From Calditrichales bacterium MX18-03 (lineage in GTDB: Bacteria > Bacillota > Clostridia > Lutisporales > Lutisporaceae), in the NCBI GenBank assembly GCA_021083345.1, contig JAJGRE010000001.1, positions 1,240,001 to 1,304,000 of the forward strand: a stretch of 64,000 nt of DNA. Reading direction: 5' to 3'. Shown here in pieces: positions 8,451-17,449 of the stretch; within the stretch, counting starts at the first letter, position 1, and every line of letters starts with the position of its first letter. Both the position numbers and the translations under genes were made by a program. The notes beneath the pieces were generated by a model. The model was not told the origin of the DNA. It saw nothing but the letters and a program-made list of their open reading frames with translations, and did not search any database.

Positions 8451-9911
8451 ATGGCAACAAAAGTAAGGGAAAAAAGAGAAGCCTCTCTATGGGAAGCGCT
8501 GATACCGGTAGTATTCACCGTCGGTCTTCTCATGTACACCGTTCTTCCGTTTTTCGGAGTTGAAGGCGAGGTACATATCCCGCTGGTTCTCGGTTCAATG
8601 GTCGCTATACTCGTTGCAGTCTACAGACTCGGTTACACTTGGACCGAGGTAGAAGAAGGCATTATCAGTAGTATAGCTGGTACTATGCAGGCAATCATCA
8701 TTCTTGCAATCATCGGTATGATTATTGGTACATGGATTCAGGGCGGTATCGTTCCGACACTTATTTATTACGGTTTGTCCATCCTTTCACCCTCCATGTT
8801 CCTTGTTGCGGCTTGCCTTCTCTGCTGTATCGTCTCCCTTGCAACAGGAACCTCCTGGGGTACTGCAGGTACGATCGGTATCGCACTTATGGGTATTGGT
8901 ATCGGTCTTGGCGTACCGGCTCCCATCACCGCAGGTGCCGTTATCTCCGGTGCATACTTCGGTGACAAGATGTCCCCGCTGTCCGACACAACAAACCTGG
9001 CTCCCGCTATGGCAGGTGCCAACCTGTTCGATCACGTCAGACACATGGTTTATACAACAGGCGTCAGCTTGATCATTGCACTTATCGGCTTCGGAATAAT
9101 CGGTGCCGGCTATGCAGGCCAAGGATTTGATGCATCCAACGTTCAGGCTGTCAAGGATCTGATGTCACAGAACTTCAACATCAATCCGCTGTTGCTTTTG
9201 GTTCCGGTTATCGTATTCGTACTAGTCGCAAAAAAGTGTCCGGCAATTCCGGGCCTCTTCATCGGCACACTCCTGGGCGGCGTTGCTGCTATATTGTTCC
9301 AGGGTCAGACAATGGCCGGCGTTATGGACGCTATGCAGAACGGCGTTGTTTCCGAAACAGGCAACCAGGTTCTGGATGACCTGCTCACAAGAGGCGGCTA
9401 CCAGAGCATGATGTGGACTATTTCCTTGATTCTCGCAGCATTGACCTTCGGCGGCATCCTGGAAAAGACCGGCATGCTGGAAGCCATCGCCAAGAGAATC
9501 CTTCGGTTTGCAAAGAGCACAGGCGCTCTTGTTACCGCTACCATCTTCACCAGCATCTTCACCAATGTTCTGGCAGGCGACCAGTACCTCTCCATCGTGC
9601 TTCCCGGCAAGATGTATAAGGAAGAATTCAGGAAGAGAGGCCTTGCTCCCAGAAACCTTTCCAGATGTCTGGAAGATGCCGGTACACTGACTTCTCCGCT
9701 GGTTCCGTGGAACACTTGCGGTGCCACAATGTCAACCTATCTTGGTGTTCCGACACTGGAATACCTCCCATACGCCTTCCTCAACCTGGTGAACCCGGTT
9801 GTATCCATCGTATATGGATTCACAGGCATCACCATGATGAAGCTGGAGGATGATCCTTCCGCTCCGGAATACAAGGGACCAAAGAACAAGAATAAAGGCA
9901 TTTCGGCATAA
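8451..9911 (+). CDS. nhaC: NhaC family Na+/H+ antiporter, copy 1
   Basis: 486 aa polytopic membrane protein (about 11-12 hydrophobic segments) of the NhaC family, which exchanges external protons for cytoplasmic sodium, or a related organic-acid exchange. Family features are the repeated glycine-rich membrane segments GTSWGTAGTIGIALMGIGIG and SGAYFGDKMSPLSDTTNLAPA, and late in the protein FTNVLAGDQYLSIVLPG and EDAGTLTSPLVPWNTCGA. The start is fixed by AAAGGGG about 9 nt upstream. A second copy with almost the same sequence begins at 10341, exactly 1890 bp downstream. This copy has its own promoter and terminator, so the two are separate transcription units. Confidence 0.93.
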   Translation: MATKVREKREASLWEALIPVVFTVGLLMYTVLPFFGVEGEVHIPLVLGSMVAILVAVYRLGYTWTEVEEGIISSIAGTMQAIIILAIIGMIIGTWIQGGIVPTLIYYGLSILSPSMFLVAACLLCCIVSLATGTSWGTAGTIGIALMGIGIGLGVPAPITAGAVISGAYFGDKMSPLSDTTNLAPAMAGANLFDHVRHMVYTTGVSLIIALIGFGIIGAGYAGQGFDASNVQAVKDLMSQNFNINPLLLLVPVIVFVLVAKKCPAIPGLFIGTLLGGVAAILFQGQTMAGVMDAMQNGVVSETGNQVLDDLLTRGGYQSMMWTISLILAALTFGGILEKTGMLEAIAKRILRFAKSTGALVTATIFTSIFTNVLAGDQYLSIVLPGKMYKEEFRKRGLAPRNLSRCLEDAGTLTSPLVPWNTCGATMSTYLGVPTLEYLPYAFLNLVNPVVSIVYGFTGITMMKLEDDPSAPEYKGPKNKNKGISA

Positions 9912-9936
9912 ATTCGGCATAAAGATAAAGCAGATA

Positions 9937-9970
9937 AAAAGCCCGTTGGTTCACAAACCAACGGGCTTTT
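9937..9970 (+). terminator. Terminator of nhaC copy 1
   Basis: AAAAGCCCGTTGGTT and its exact complement flank a CACA loop; the stem ends in TTTT followed by a T/C-rich run. It lies about 25 nt after the stop codon. Confidence 0.9.
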
Positions 9971-10050
9971 CTATTCCCTTTTCCAGATTCATAATTGTGA
10001 AGAAAATATAATACAATTTTAACAATTATTAAATAATTGTAATTTTTCTA

Positions 10051-10079
10051 TTTACATAATCCTTAATTTTTGAGATAAT
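10051..10079 (+). promoter_or_regulatory. nhaC copy 2 promoter
   Basis: TTTACA at 10051-10056, 17 bp spacer, GATAAT at 10074-10079. It is nearly the same as the promoter of copy 1, while the sequence downstream differs completely. Confidence 0.72.
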
Positions 10080-10085
10080 AACAGT

Positions 10086-10340
10086 GCTATTTACATTTTT
10101 CTAATAATTTTTACTTATTTCATCACATTTCGACACATTTAGAAAGCCAGCCGTTTCGGAAAGGCTACCCGCCATTCCTTGAAGGAAATCCGTGAGCCGG
10201 AACCGATACGGTTATGGATTGCAGGCTGTAGGATTCTTAATCGCAACAGTTTGCGCACCTTAAGATATCCGGTATAAACATAAGGCCTTTTCGGATATCT
10301 GGGAGTCCAATTTATTTTTATTTTGAAGGGAGTTATGCAA
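10086..10340 (+). promoter_or_regulatory. Long structured leader of nhaC copy 2
   Basis: About 250 nt untranslated leader. AGATATCCG (10263-10271) and CGGATATCT (10292-10300) form a perfect 9-bp stem about 26 nt before the AAGGGAG ribosome-binding site; upstream are further possible stems in the segment 10141-10240. It is unlike the copy 1 leader and I do not recognise the class. Confidence 0.4.
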
Positions 10341-11777
10341 ATGTCGACAAAAGTAAGGACAAAGAGAGAGGCTTCCCTGCTGGAAGCACTGATCCCGATC
10401 CTGTTCACCGTCGGTCTTCTCATGTACACCGTCCTCCCGGTCTTTGGGGTCGAGGGCGAAGTACACATCCCCCTGGTCCTTGGGTCAATGGTCGCTATAC
10501 TCGTTGCAGTCTACAGACTCGGTTATACCTGGACTGAGGTAGAAGAAGGTATTATCAGTAGTATAGCTGGTACTATGCAGGCAATCATCATCCTGGCGAT
10601 TATCGGTATGATTATCGGTACCTGGATTCAAGGCGGTATTGTTCCCACATTGATTTATTACGGTTTGAACGTTTTATCGCCAAGCTTCTTCCTGGTTGCT
10701 GCCTGCCTCCTTTGCGGCGTGGTTTCACTTGCAACAGGTACCTCCTGGGGTACTGCAGGTACAATCGGTATCGCATTGATGGGCATCGGCATCGGCCTCG
10801 GCGTACCGGCTCCTATTACAGCAGGTGCCGTTATCTCCGGTGCATACTTCGGTGACAAGATGTCCCCGCTGTCCGACACAACAAACCTGGCTCCCGCTAT
10901 GGCAGGTGCCAACCTGTTCGATCACGTCAGACACATGGTTTATACAACAGGCGTCAGCTTGATCATTGCACTTATCGGCTTCGGAATAATCGGTGCCGGT
11001 TATGCAAGCAAAGCTTATGATGCTTCTGCCGTACAGGCCGTAAAGGATCTGATGACGCAGAATTTCAACATCAATCCGCTGCTGCTTTTGGTTCCGGTTA
11101 TCGTATTCGTACTAGTCGCAAAAAAGTGTCCGGCAATTCCGGGCCTCTTCATCGGCACACTCCTCGGCGGCGTTGCTGCTATATTGTTCCAGGGTCAGAC
11201 AATGGCCGGCGTTATGGACGCTATGCAGAACGGCGTTGTTTCCGAAACAGGCAATCAGGTTCTGGATGACCTGCTCACAAGAGGCGGCTACCAGAGCATG
11301 ATGTGGACCATCTCCTTGATTCTCGCAGCACTGACCTTCGGCGGCATCCTGGAAAAGACCGGCATGCTGGAAGCCGTTGCAAAGAGAATCCTTCGGTTTG
11401 CAAAGAGCACAGGCGCTCTTGTTACTGCTACCATCTTCACCAGCATCTTCACCAATGTTCTGGCAGGCGACCAGTACCTCTCCATCGTGCTTCCCGGCAA
11501 GATGTACAAGGACGAATTCAGAAAGAGAGGCTTGGCTCCCAGAAATCTTTCCAGATGCTTGGAGGACGCCGGTACACTGACTTCTCCGCTGGTTCCGTGG
11601 AATACATGCGGTGCGACCATGACAACTTATCTTGGCGTTCCAACATTGGAATATTTACCATACGCCTTCCTGAACCTGGTGAACCCTGTTGTATCCATTA
11701 TCTACGGATTCACAGGCATCACCATGATGAAGCTGGAGGATGACCCCTCCGCTCCGGAATATAAAGGAAAGAAATAA
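10341..11777 (+). CDS. nhaC: NhaC family Na+/H+ antiporter, copy 2
   Basis: 478 aa, same architecture as copy 1, with long stretches identical even at third codon positions (for example 10821-10999 equals 8931-9109). Differences gather in the first 30 codons, around 10650-10760, just after GAGY (VYD-type positions near 11000-11050) and at the C-terminus, where this copy is eight residues shorter. The ATG at 10341 is chosen because AAGGGAG lies 8 nt upstream and the product MSTKVRTKREASL then aligns with MATKVREKREASL of copy 1; the ATG at 10335 is too close to that site. Probably a sodium/proton antiporter, differing in expression rather than mechanism. Confidence 0.92.
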   Translation: MSTKVRTKREASLLEALIPILFTVGLLMYTVLPVFGVEGEVHIPLVLGSMVAILVAVYRLGYTWTEVEEGIISSIAGTMQAIIILAIIGMIIGTWIQGGIVPTLIYYGLNVLSPSFFLVAACLLCGVVSLATGTSWGTAGTIGIALMGIGIGLGVPAPITAGAVISGAYFGDKMSPLSDTTNLAPAMAGANLFDHVRHMVYTTGVSLIIALIGFGIIGAGYASKAYDASAVQAVKDLMTQNFNINPLLLLVPVIVFVLVAKKCPAIPGLFIGTLLGGVAAILFQGQTMAGVMDAMQNGVVSETGNQVLDDLLTRGGYQSMMWTISLILAALTFGGILEKTGMLEAVAKRILRFAKSTGALVTATIFTSIFTNVLAGDQYLSIVLPGKMYKDEFRKRGLAPRNLSRCLEDAGTLTSPLVPWNTCGATMTTYLGVPTLEYLPYAFLNLVNPVVSIIYGFTGITMMKLEDDPSAPEYKGKK

Positions 11778-11803
11778 GCAAACCAGCATCATTGCTGAAA
11801 AAA

Positions 11804-11831
11804 GAAGCCTGTTGGTGATTCAACAGGCTTC
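11804..11831. terminator. Bidirectional terminator between nhaC copy 2 and the peptidase gene
   Basis: GAAGCCTGTTG and CAACAGGCTTC form an 11-bp stem with a six-base loop. On the minus strand it is followed by six T, on the plus strand by AATATTTT, so it is strongest for the peptidase gene. Confidence 0.85.
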
Positions 11832-11847
11832 AATATTTTGATGTTTC

Positions 11848-12957
11848 TCAATCCAGTATTTCAATCAGTTCCTTGGAAAACTGGTTCAACGACTCTCCGC
11901 CGCTTTCCGTCACCACGACCAGATCCTCTATGCGGACGCCAAAGCGCCCCGGCAGGTAGATCCCCGGCTCAATGCTGAAAACCATGCCGGGCTCCAGAAT
12001 GGTTTCACTTCTGTCTGATATGTAAGGTTCTTCGTGCACTTCCATTCCGATGCCGTGTCCGGTCCTATGGATGAAAAAGCTGCCATAGCCCGCCTCCTCG
12101 ATATGACGCCTGGCTATGTCGTCGATTTCGGCTGCCCTGACACCGGGCTTAACTGCTGCTGCAGCCTTCCTGTTGGCATCCTTGACAGTCTGGTAAACGG
12201 TTCTAAATTCCTCCGGTGCCTGACCCATGAATACCGTACGGGTCATATCCGAGCAATAGCCTTGATACATGCCGCCAAAATCGATGACGATGCTGTCGCC
12301 GGGCTGAAGCAGCCTGTCGCCGGCTGTATAATGGGGCAATGCACTGTTGGACCCGGAACCGATAATGGTATCAAAGGAGGGACATGCCAGTCCTTGCTTT
12401 TTCATCTCCGCTTCCAGCATTTCCTTGACTTCAGTCTCCCTCATGCCCGACTTTATCCTTCCCAGGGTCTGTGCCAAGGCATTTTCAGTTAATTCACTGG
12501 CCTTGCGCATCGTTTCAATTTCTGCAGGCGACTTAAGCTGCCTGATTGAACCGATAACCTCTGAAGCTTTTATAAATTGCACACCCTCAAAGGCTTGTGC
12601 AATTTTCTCAAAAATACAAAACCACATGGTGTCTTCGACAGCGGTTGTCCCACACAGGTCATATTCAAGGAATACCTGTTGCAGCAGCGTCACCGGATTC
12701 TCAGAATCACCCCAGGAAAGCAGCGCATCAAAGGTGCCTTTCTCCCGCACCTCCTGCTCATACAGCTTGGGAACGATAAAAACTGTTTTGCCCCCGTCGG
12801 TATGGATGCTTACCAAAAGTCTTTCTCCCGGAAAAGTAGTAAATCCTGTCATATAGGCCATGTTCATGGAAGGAGCCAAAATGACGCTTCTGACGCTTTT
12901 TTCCTTCATTTTTTCCATCAGCATCGCTTTTTTGTCTTTTTCATTCACTTCACTCAT
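11848..12957 (-). CDS. Xaa-Pro peptidase, M24 family
   Basis: 369 aa cytoplasmic metallopeptidase that removes N-terminal residues before proline. An N-terminal creatinase-like domain (~1-140) precedes the pita-bread catalytic domain. Metal ligands can be read: Asp in VIDFGG, Asp in CSDMTRT, His in HRTGHGIGMEVHEEP, Glu in FSIEPGIY and Glu in VRIEDLVVV. The ATG at 12957 has GGGGGAG upstream at good spacing; the frame is open further upstream but without a site. No signal peptide. It is a single gene ending at the terminator at 11804-11831. Confidence 0.9.
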   Translation of the reverse strand: MSEVNEKDKKAMLMEKMKEKSVRSVILAPSMNMAYMTGFTTFPGERLLVSIHTDGGKTVFIVPKLYEQEVREKGTFDALLSWGDSENPVTLLQQVFLEYDLCGTTAVEDTMWFCIFEKIAQAFEGVQFIKASEVIGSIRQLKSPAEIETMRKASELTENALAQTLGRIKSGMRETEVKEMLEAEMKKQGLACPSFDTIIGSGSNSALPHYTAGDRLLQPGDSIVIDFGGMYQGYCSDMTRTVFMGQAPEEFRTVYQTVKDANRKAAAAVKPGVRAAEIDDIARRHIEEAGYGSFFIHRTGHGIGMEVHEEPYISDRSETILEPGMVFSIEPGIYLPGRFGVRIEDLVVVTESGGESLNQFSKELIEILD

Positions 12958-13150
12958 GCTTTCTCCCCCTGTTTTGCTTATTTCGCTTCCTTTACCCATT
13001 CAAAAAGGTATGTCCCTTATCATTATATACTGCTTTAAGGAAAGCATCAAATAGATCCCTCTGTCACACAATGCCGCTTTCTACATATTATGAAAATATA
13101 CATTCATTTTTCCTAAGCTTCATGGACATAACCTTCGGGAGGTAAATGGA

Positions 13151-14278
13151 ATGATTTTAGGCGTAGACGGAAGAGTTATCACCTGGCATATCGGCTCAGG
13201 TTTAGCCACTTATACCAACAATCTGATTCACGGCATTCGGAAGCTGCAGCACATGAAATGCATCTACCTTTTTTATCCATACAGCGGCAAAACCGAGGTC
13301 TTTGAAATGGACAACATACCTCCAAGCCTTCTGGTTGGGGAGCGGCGCCTGGATTTCTGGCAGAATGTCTATCAAACACCCTGGAAAACGGAATATCCTG
13401 TGGATATCTTCCATAATACCGTAAACGGTATCGGGTTGCCTGCCACCAAGGGAGGCTGCCGAATCATCACCATGCATGACCTTATCCCCTATATAATGCC
13501 GGAAACCGTTGACCGGGCGCATTTGAATTATACACTGAAATATACGCCTTATATTCTTGAAAGTGTTTCCCACATAATAACTGTTTCCGACTACTCCAAA
13601 GCGGACATACAACGCTACTTCGGCATTGACGACAGTATCATAACCGTAACCCATCTGGCAGCCGACCCTATATACCAGCCCATGGACCGGGCGCGTGCAA
13701 GAAGTGTGATCTTCAACAAATATGGCATTGACACCCGTTATATTCTCTACTTGGGCGGCTTCAGTCTCCGTAAAAATATTGCCCGCCTGATCAAGGCATT
13801 CGGGAAGGTCCGCCAAGAATCCAAGGAACCGGTTAAGCTGCTGATCCTGGGAGAGCACTCCAGATCCTTCGGCGGCCTGTGGAAGCTGACGGAAGAGTTG
13901 AATCTCTGTGATGATGTCAGATTCATGAACTTTGTTCCAACCTCCGATCTTCCTTTTTTCTATAACGGTGCCGAGGTTTTTGTCTATCCCTCCTTGTATG
14001 AAGGCTTCGGACTGCCGCCCCTGGAGGCAATGCAATGCGGTACGCCGGTTGTAACCTCCAACGTATCCTCTATACCGGAAATCGTAGGCAATGGCTGCAA
14101 GCTGATAGATCCCTATTCTATCGATCAGATTTCCGAGGCCATATACACACTGCTGCATGATATGGCATTGTGGCAAAAATTCAGCACCTTAGGCCTTCAG
14201 AAAGCAAAAGAATATTCCTGGGATAAAACAGCGGAAAAGACTCTGTCGGTTTATGAGTCTTGCCTGTCCAGCCATTAG
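13151..14278 (+). CDS. Glycosyltransferase, GT4 family
   Basis: 375 aa GT-B-fold glycosyltransferase. The N-terminal acceptor half (1-180) has [10 protein letters not shown] and [16 protein letters not shown], typical of mannosyl/glucosyl transferases of this family. The C-terminal donor half has [37 protein letters not shown] (the E-x7-E nucleotide-sugar motif) and [17 protein letters not shown]. It probably uses a nucleotide sugar to extend a surface polysaccharide or glycolipid; the acceptor cannot be told. ATG has GGAGG eight nt upstream. It stands alone, without other polysaccharide genes; a MITE-like element follows. Confidence 0.88.
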   Translation: MILGVDGRVITWHIGSGLATYTNNLIHGIRKLQHMKCIYLFYPYSGKTEVFEMDNIPPSLLVGERRLDFWQNVYQTPWKTEYPVDIFHNTVNGIGLPATKGGCRIITMHDLIPYIMPETVDRAHLNYTLKYTPYILESVSHIITVSDYSKADIQRYFGIDDSIITVTHLAADPIYQPMDRARARSVIFNKYGIDTRYILYLGGFSLRKNIARLIKAFGKVRQESKEPVKLLILGEHSRSFGGLWKLTEELNLCDDVRFMNFVPTSDLPFFYNGAEVFVYPSLYEGFGLPPLEAMQCGTPVVTSNVSSIPEIVGNGCKLIDPYSIDQISEAIYTLLHDMALWQKFSTLGLQKAKEYSWDKTAEKTLSVYESCLSSH

Positions 14279-14323
14279 TGTATCCGTTATAAAAAGCCGG
14301 GATAAAGCACAAATTAATGCTTA

Positions 14324-14480
14324 GGAATAACTAAATAATAAAACCCGATTTTCAAGCGAGATAGTTTTCGTCAAGACAAGGCGAAGGAAGGCGCAATAGT
14401 GGTGCTCTTGCAACTGAGGACAACGCAGTATTGGCGAAAAATAGCCGCTTCAAAGCGGGAATTTATTATTTAGATATTCC
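14324..14480. mobile_element. 157-bp MITE-like imperfect palindrome
   Basis: Terminal inverted repeats of about 24 bp: GGAATAACTAAATAATAAA at 14324-14342 and, reading inward from 14480, GGAATATCTAAATAATAAA. Both continue into CCCG. The palindrome extends further inward (AAGCGAGATAGTTTTCG against AAGCGGCTATTTTTCG). TTA flanks both ends (14321-14323 and 14481-14483), a possible 3-bp target duplication. It contains no coding capacity. Its right edge ends 20 nt before the ribosome-binding site of the DUF155 gene. Confidence 0.7.
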
Positions 14481-14512
14481 TTATCAAATAGATGATATTA
14501 AGGGAGCGAATG

Positions 14513-15334
14513 ATGATGGACTCTTTAGAGTTTAAGGTTTTCTCACTCTGCAATGAGATCAGCCTGAATAAAATTGCTTCACATTTCGGAATCAACAAGA
14601 AATACCGCTGGGAGGAATCCCTGACACTGAAGGAGCAGCATTTGAAGGGCGTCATGCCAGTGCCTGAAAACAAATCCGCTGTTATTTTTCCTTTCGGCAC
14701 CATTGTTTTTATCAATATGATCCACAACGAGATTGTCGACCTGGTGGACTATCTCAAACGGATCGACAGAAACCTTTCGGCTGCATCCTATGATTTTTTT
14801 GACGATTATGTTCTGGAGGTGGGAGGCAAGGCATCCGGAATCAATTATGACCGGATGGCAGTCAGCACGCTTCAGGATTACCAGTTGGAGCTCCTTACCA
14901 TTGTCCTTGCAAAATCCGTCTCCCTGGACCGGGTAGAAACCGATATCAGCAACCTGCTGGACGAGGTTGAGACCATTGTCAACCAGTTGGGCAAAGGCAA
15001 GCTGGGCTTTAAAGACGAAAAGCTCGCTAACATCTCTTCCCGCATACTGGGTTTCAAATTTGATACCATATCCTACATCATGCTTCTGGATAAACCGGAT
15101 ATCACCTGGGAAAATGAAGAGGCTGAAAAACTGCATAAACAGCTCTCCCACTTGTTTGAGCTGAATGACCGGTATGAAAAAATACAGGCAAAGTCCGAGA
15201 CTCTGATGGATATTACTCAAGTGTTTACCTCCCTGGGCCACCAAAAAAGAGGCAATCGTCTGGAGTGGATGATCATCATCCTGATTACTTTTGAAATATT
15301 CCTCACACTATTTGAATTTGCTTTCCTGAAATGA
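14513..15334 (+). CDS. RMD1/YagE family protein (DUF155)
   Basis: 273 aa. Recognised by the pattern of the RMD1/YagE family: an N-terminal AVIFPFGTIVFINM strand segment, a long central helical region with SVSLDRVETDISNLLDEVE, and a C-terminal RLEWMIIILITFEIFLTLFEF membrane anchor. The molecular function is unknown in bacteria; the yeast relatives are mitochondrial membrane proteins. Three consecutive in-frame ATGs occur at 14510-14518; AAGGGAG at 14500-14506 is six nt from the one at 14513. The MITE-like element lies just upstream, so native promoter sequence may have been replaced or displaced. Confidence 0.82.
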   Translation: MMDSLEFKVFSLCNEISLNKIASHFGINKKYRWEESLTLKEQHLKGVMPVPENKSAVIFPFGTIVFINMIHNEIVDLVDYLKRIDRNLSAASYDFFDDYVLEVGGKASGINYDRMAVSTLQDYQLELLTIVLAKSVSLDRVETDISNLLDEVETIVNQLGKGKLGFKDEKLANISSRILGFKFDTISYIMLLDKPDITWENEEAEKLHKQLSHLFELNDRYEKIQAKSETLMDITQVFTSLGHQKRGNRLEWMIIILITFEIFLTLFEFAFLK

Positions 15335-15341
15335 AAGAAGA

Positions 15342-15376
15342 GGCTGTTTCTTCAATTGCTTGAAAAGAACAGCTCC
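15342..15376. terminator. Possible bidirectional terminator
   Basis: GGCTGTTTCTT and AAGAACAGCTCC pair with one bulged base around a 12-base loop. The run after it is T/C-rich rather than a clean T tract, so this is tentative. It lies between two convergent genes. Confidence 0.4.
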
Positions 15377-15398
15377 TTCCTGTTTCTGCAAAAGCTAT

Positions 15399-15572
15399 TT
15401 ATTTATTCCGATGTGTTGCCAGATCAATTCCGCCTAATACGATATGCGCAAGTCCAAAACCGGTGATGCCGGCAGCTGTAATGGGGTATGCGCCAAATGC
15501 CGCGAGACCGGTTGCCGTTACGGCCGCACCTAGCACCGTAGGTATCAGGCCTTCTCTCACTCTTTTGTCCAT
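15399..15572 (-). CDS. Small membrane protein, 57 aa
   Basis: A start at 15572 (AGGAGG eight nt upstream) gives 57 aa beginning MDKRVREGLIPTVLGAAV. A charged N-terminus is followed by two hydrophobic, Gly/Ala-rich segments (about 10-28 and 33-50), separated by PITAAG, and a basic end THRNK. This suggests a two-pass or hairpin membrane peptide. I do not recognise a named family. It lies alone between convergent DUF155 and the rubrerythrin terminator. The strong ribosome-binding site is the main support for a real gene. Confidence 0.65.
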   Translation of the reverse strand: MDKRVREGLIPTVLGAAVTATGLAAFGAYPITAAGITGFGLAHIVLGGIDLATHRNK

Positions 15573-15674
15573 AGTCGTTGCCTCCTGTCTCCAATTTATT
15601 TGCTTACATCCCTTAGTTTTAGTCCTCGCAATTGTTTTATTCCAGGGAAATACATGCTTTCTAACCAATATTCA

Positions 15675-15710
15675 CAATGAAAAACACGACTTCCGTCGTG
15701 TTTTTCATTG
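15675..15710. terminator. Rubrerythrin terminator
   Basis: A perfect 16-bp stem (CAATGAAAAACACGAC and its complement) closes on a TTCC loop; the arms carry five T on the 3' side in either orientation. It lies just after the rubrerythrin stop codon. Confidence 0.85.
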
Positions 15711-15712
15711 TT

Positions 15713-16246
15713 TTAATAATTGTCGGCTGCCACTTCAAAGTATGCTCTCGGGTGCTTGCAGGTCGGACAGGACTCCGGCGCCTCGATGCCATGATGAATA
15801 TGGCCGCAGTTTCTGCATCTCCATTTGGTATCTGCTTCCTTTTTGAATACCGTTCCGGCTTCCAGGTTCTTGAGCAATGCCAGATATCTTTCTTCATGCT
15901 CTTTCTCTACCAATGCCACCTTGCCAAAGAAAGCAGCAATCTCATTAAAGCCCTCTTCCAGTGCGATCTTTTCAAATTCCTTGTACATGGAGGTCCATTC
16001 GTAGTTCTCGCCGCCAGCCGCGTGCTTCAGGTTTTGCTTGGTGTCGCCAATACCGCTTAAAAACTTAAAAATCAGCTTAGCATGCTCTTTCTCGTTGTCG
16101 GCCGTTTCCTGGAAGATACCTGAAATCTGCTCATAGCCTTCCTTTTTTGCTACACTGGAGAAATATGTATACTTGTTTCTTGCCTGCGATTCACCTGCGA
16201 AGGCTTCCCATAAGTTTTTCTCAGTCCTGCTTCCTTTCAAATCCAT
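15713..16246 (-). CDS. rbr: Rubrerythrin
   Basis: 177 aa. The N-terminal ferritin-like four-helix domain (~1-135) carries the diiron ligands in [40 protein letters not shown] and VEKEHEERY. The C-terminal rubredoxin-like domain has two CxxC pairs, CRNCGH and CPTCKH. It reduces hydrogen peroxide using electrons from rubredoxin/NADH in anaerobes, protecting the cytoplasm from oxygen. The ATG at 16246 has AGGAGGT upstream; the open frame upstream of it is not coding-like. No Per-type box is obvious directly before it. Confidence 0.95.
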   Translation of the reverse strand: MDLKGSRTEKNLWEAFAGESQARNKYTYFSSVAKKEGYEQISGIFQETADNEKEHAKLIFKFLSGIGDTKQNLKHAAGGENYEWTSMYKEFEKIALEEGFNEIAAFFGKVALVEKEHEERYLALLKNLEAGTVFKKEADTKWRCRNCGHIHHGIEAPESCPTCKHPRAYFEVAADNY

Positions 16247-16386
16247 CTTTCTTACCTCCTGAACTAAATTTTTATTATCGCTATTTCTTCCGGTAACCCA
16301 ATACAACCCCTTCAGAAATAAACATAGGCATTTTATCAATAATAATTATCTTTCAATATTAATTTTACTACACTTTGTCATCCATT

Positions 16387-16926
16387 TCAACCCTTTATTC
16401 TCTTTAACAGCATTTTTTCGCTGCTCTTATATTTATCTTTAAGACTGCTGATATAATATTCCATATCATGATTAACATAATACCCTTTCAGTATGTTATC
16501 CAAGCCGCTTAAAGCCTGCTTGACGTCGCTGTCATCCAATTCGCTGCGGCAAATGGCATCATTGAACTCATCTATGTCCACCACATAGTACTTGCCATCT
16601 TTTTTTATGATAAAATCGATATAAAGATCCTTCACCCGCCAGAAGCCTTTCTCTTTTGACACCGAGACCATATCGACATAGTAATGATAGGTCTCAGAAG
16701 GGCTGTACAGGCTATTCTTGTTTTGAAACAGCCTGTAGATGCCGATGTTTTCCTTGGGGAAGAGATTGTATTCTACTGCTTCATGGAATTTATGGTCTAC
16801 ATACCGCCTTCTGTAGTAGAGGTAGTTTTCATAGACCTCCAGCTCCTCAATCTTGTAATCGTGTATCCTGCCGTCTTTTCTGACGCTTTCAATCATGGCT
16901 TCAAAATCGAGAATCGTATGCTTCAA
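16387..16926 (-). CDS. DUF402 domain protein
   Basis: 179 aa of the DUF402 family. Recognised by YYVDMVSVSKEKGFWRVKD followed by LYIDFIIKKDGKYYVVDIDE and a C-terminal helical region. Family members include nucleoside tri-/diphosphatases and a domain related to FomD; the acidic residues of VDIDEFNDA would bind metal. The start is a TTG at 16926, with GGGGG seven nt upstream and no better in-frame ATG at the family N-terminus. It lies alone, followed by a short AT-rich gap and rubrerythrin on the same strand. Confidence 0.75.
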   Translation of the reverse strand: MKHTILDFEAMIESVRKDGRIHDYKIEELEVYENYLYYRRRYVDHKFHEAVEYNLFPKENIGIYRLFQNKNSLYSPSETYHYYVDMVSVSKEKGFWRVKDLYIDFIIKKDGKYYVVDIDEFNDAICRSELDDSDVKQALSGLDNILKGYYVNHDMEYYISSLKDKYKSSEKMLLKRIKG

Positions 16927-17249
16927 AGTTTTTCCCCCTTTACTGCAATGACAAGCACTTCAAGCCACTGCCGGCATGAAAGGTGCAAATGACATAAAGT
17001 TTTGGAATTTTTCTAAAAATAGTGTTAAAATTAGTATAACGAATAATGATAACGAACGCAATTGATTTTTCCAGTGCATATTTGACGTGATTCTGCAAAA
17101 AATAATGAGGCCGCTCCAACTCCAGCTTTAGCAAAAGCAGACGCCGGCGGATCCTTCTGATACACAGCTGAAGAAAGGTAATAAAACACTAGATTCGACA
17201 GATAATACTATAGACTATGTAAATATTTTATGTTAATATATACTTACAG

Positions 17250-17446
17250 TAAGGCTTCTAACCTGGAATGCACGAGTAAGCTATTATTTTGAACCTACAG
17301 TTGAGAAAAGGGAATCCGCGTACATGACTCAATATCATGCCTCTTTCACAGCCCAAATGCAGCAGAGGAAGATAGGCCGTCAGGTCAGGATACCCACCTA
17401 GCGTGGGCTAGGTGTCAAAATATAGCGATCGGCATTTTGGGGCAAT
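17250..17446 (+). ncRNA. ssrS: 6S RNA (SsrS/BsrA-type)
   Basis: About 200 nt that folds like a Firmicutes 6S RNA. The closing stem pairs GCTATTATTTTGA (17280-17292) with TCAAAATATAGC (17415-17426), extended by GGAATGC with GGCATTT. The arm GCCTCTTTC (17339-17347) pairs with GCAGAGGAAG on the other side, giving the apical stem, and CACCTAG/CTAGGTG (17395-17414) gives the small 3' hairpin beside the central bubble. AACCTACA and AAAAGGGAATCC are the characteristic 5' bubble sequences. 6S binds housekeeping RNA polymerase and dampens transcription in stationary phase. A TATACT box at 17239-17244 fits a start near 17250. The exact ends are estimates. Confidence 0.75.
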
Positions 17447-17449
17447 TAT

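Noticed and set aside
13202-14176. 324-codon minus-strand open frame
   Set aside because: Antisense to the glycosyltransferase, which shows all GT4 motifs and a good start site.
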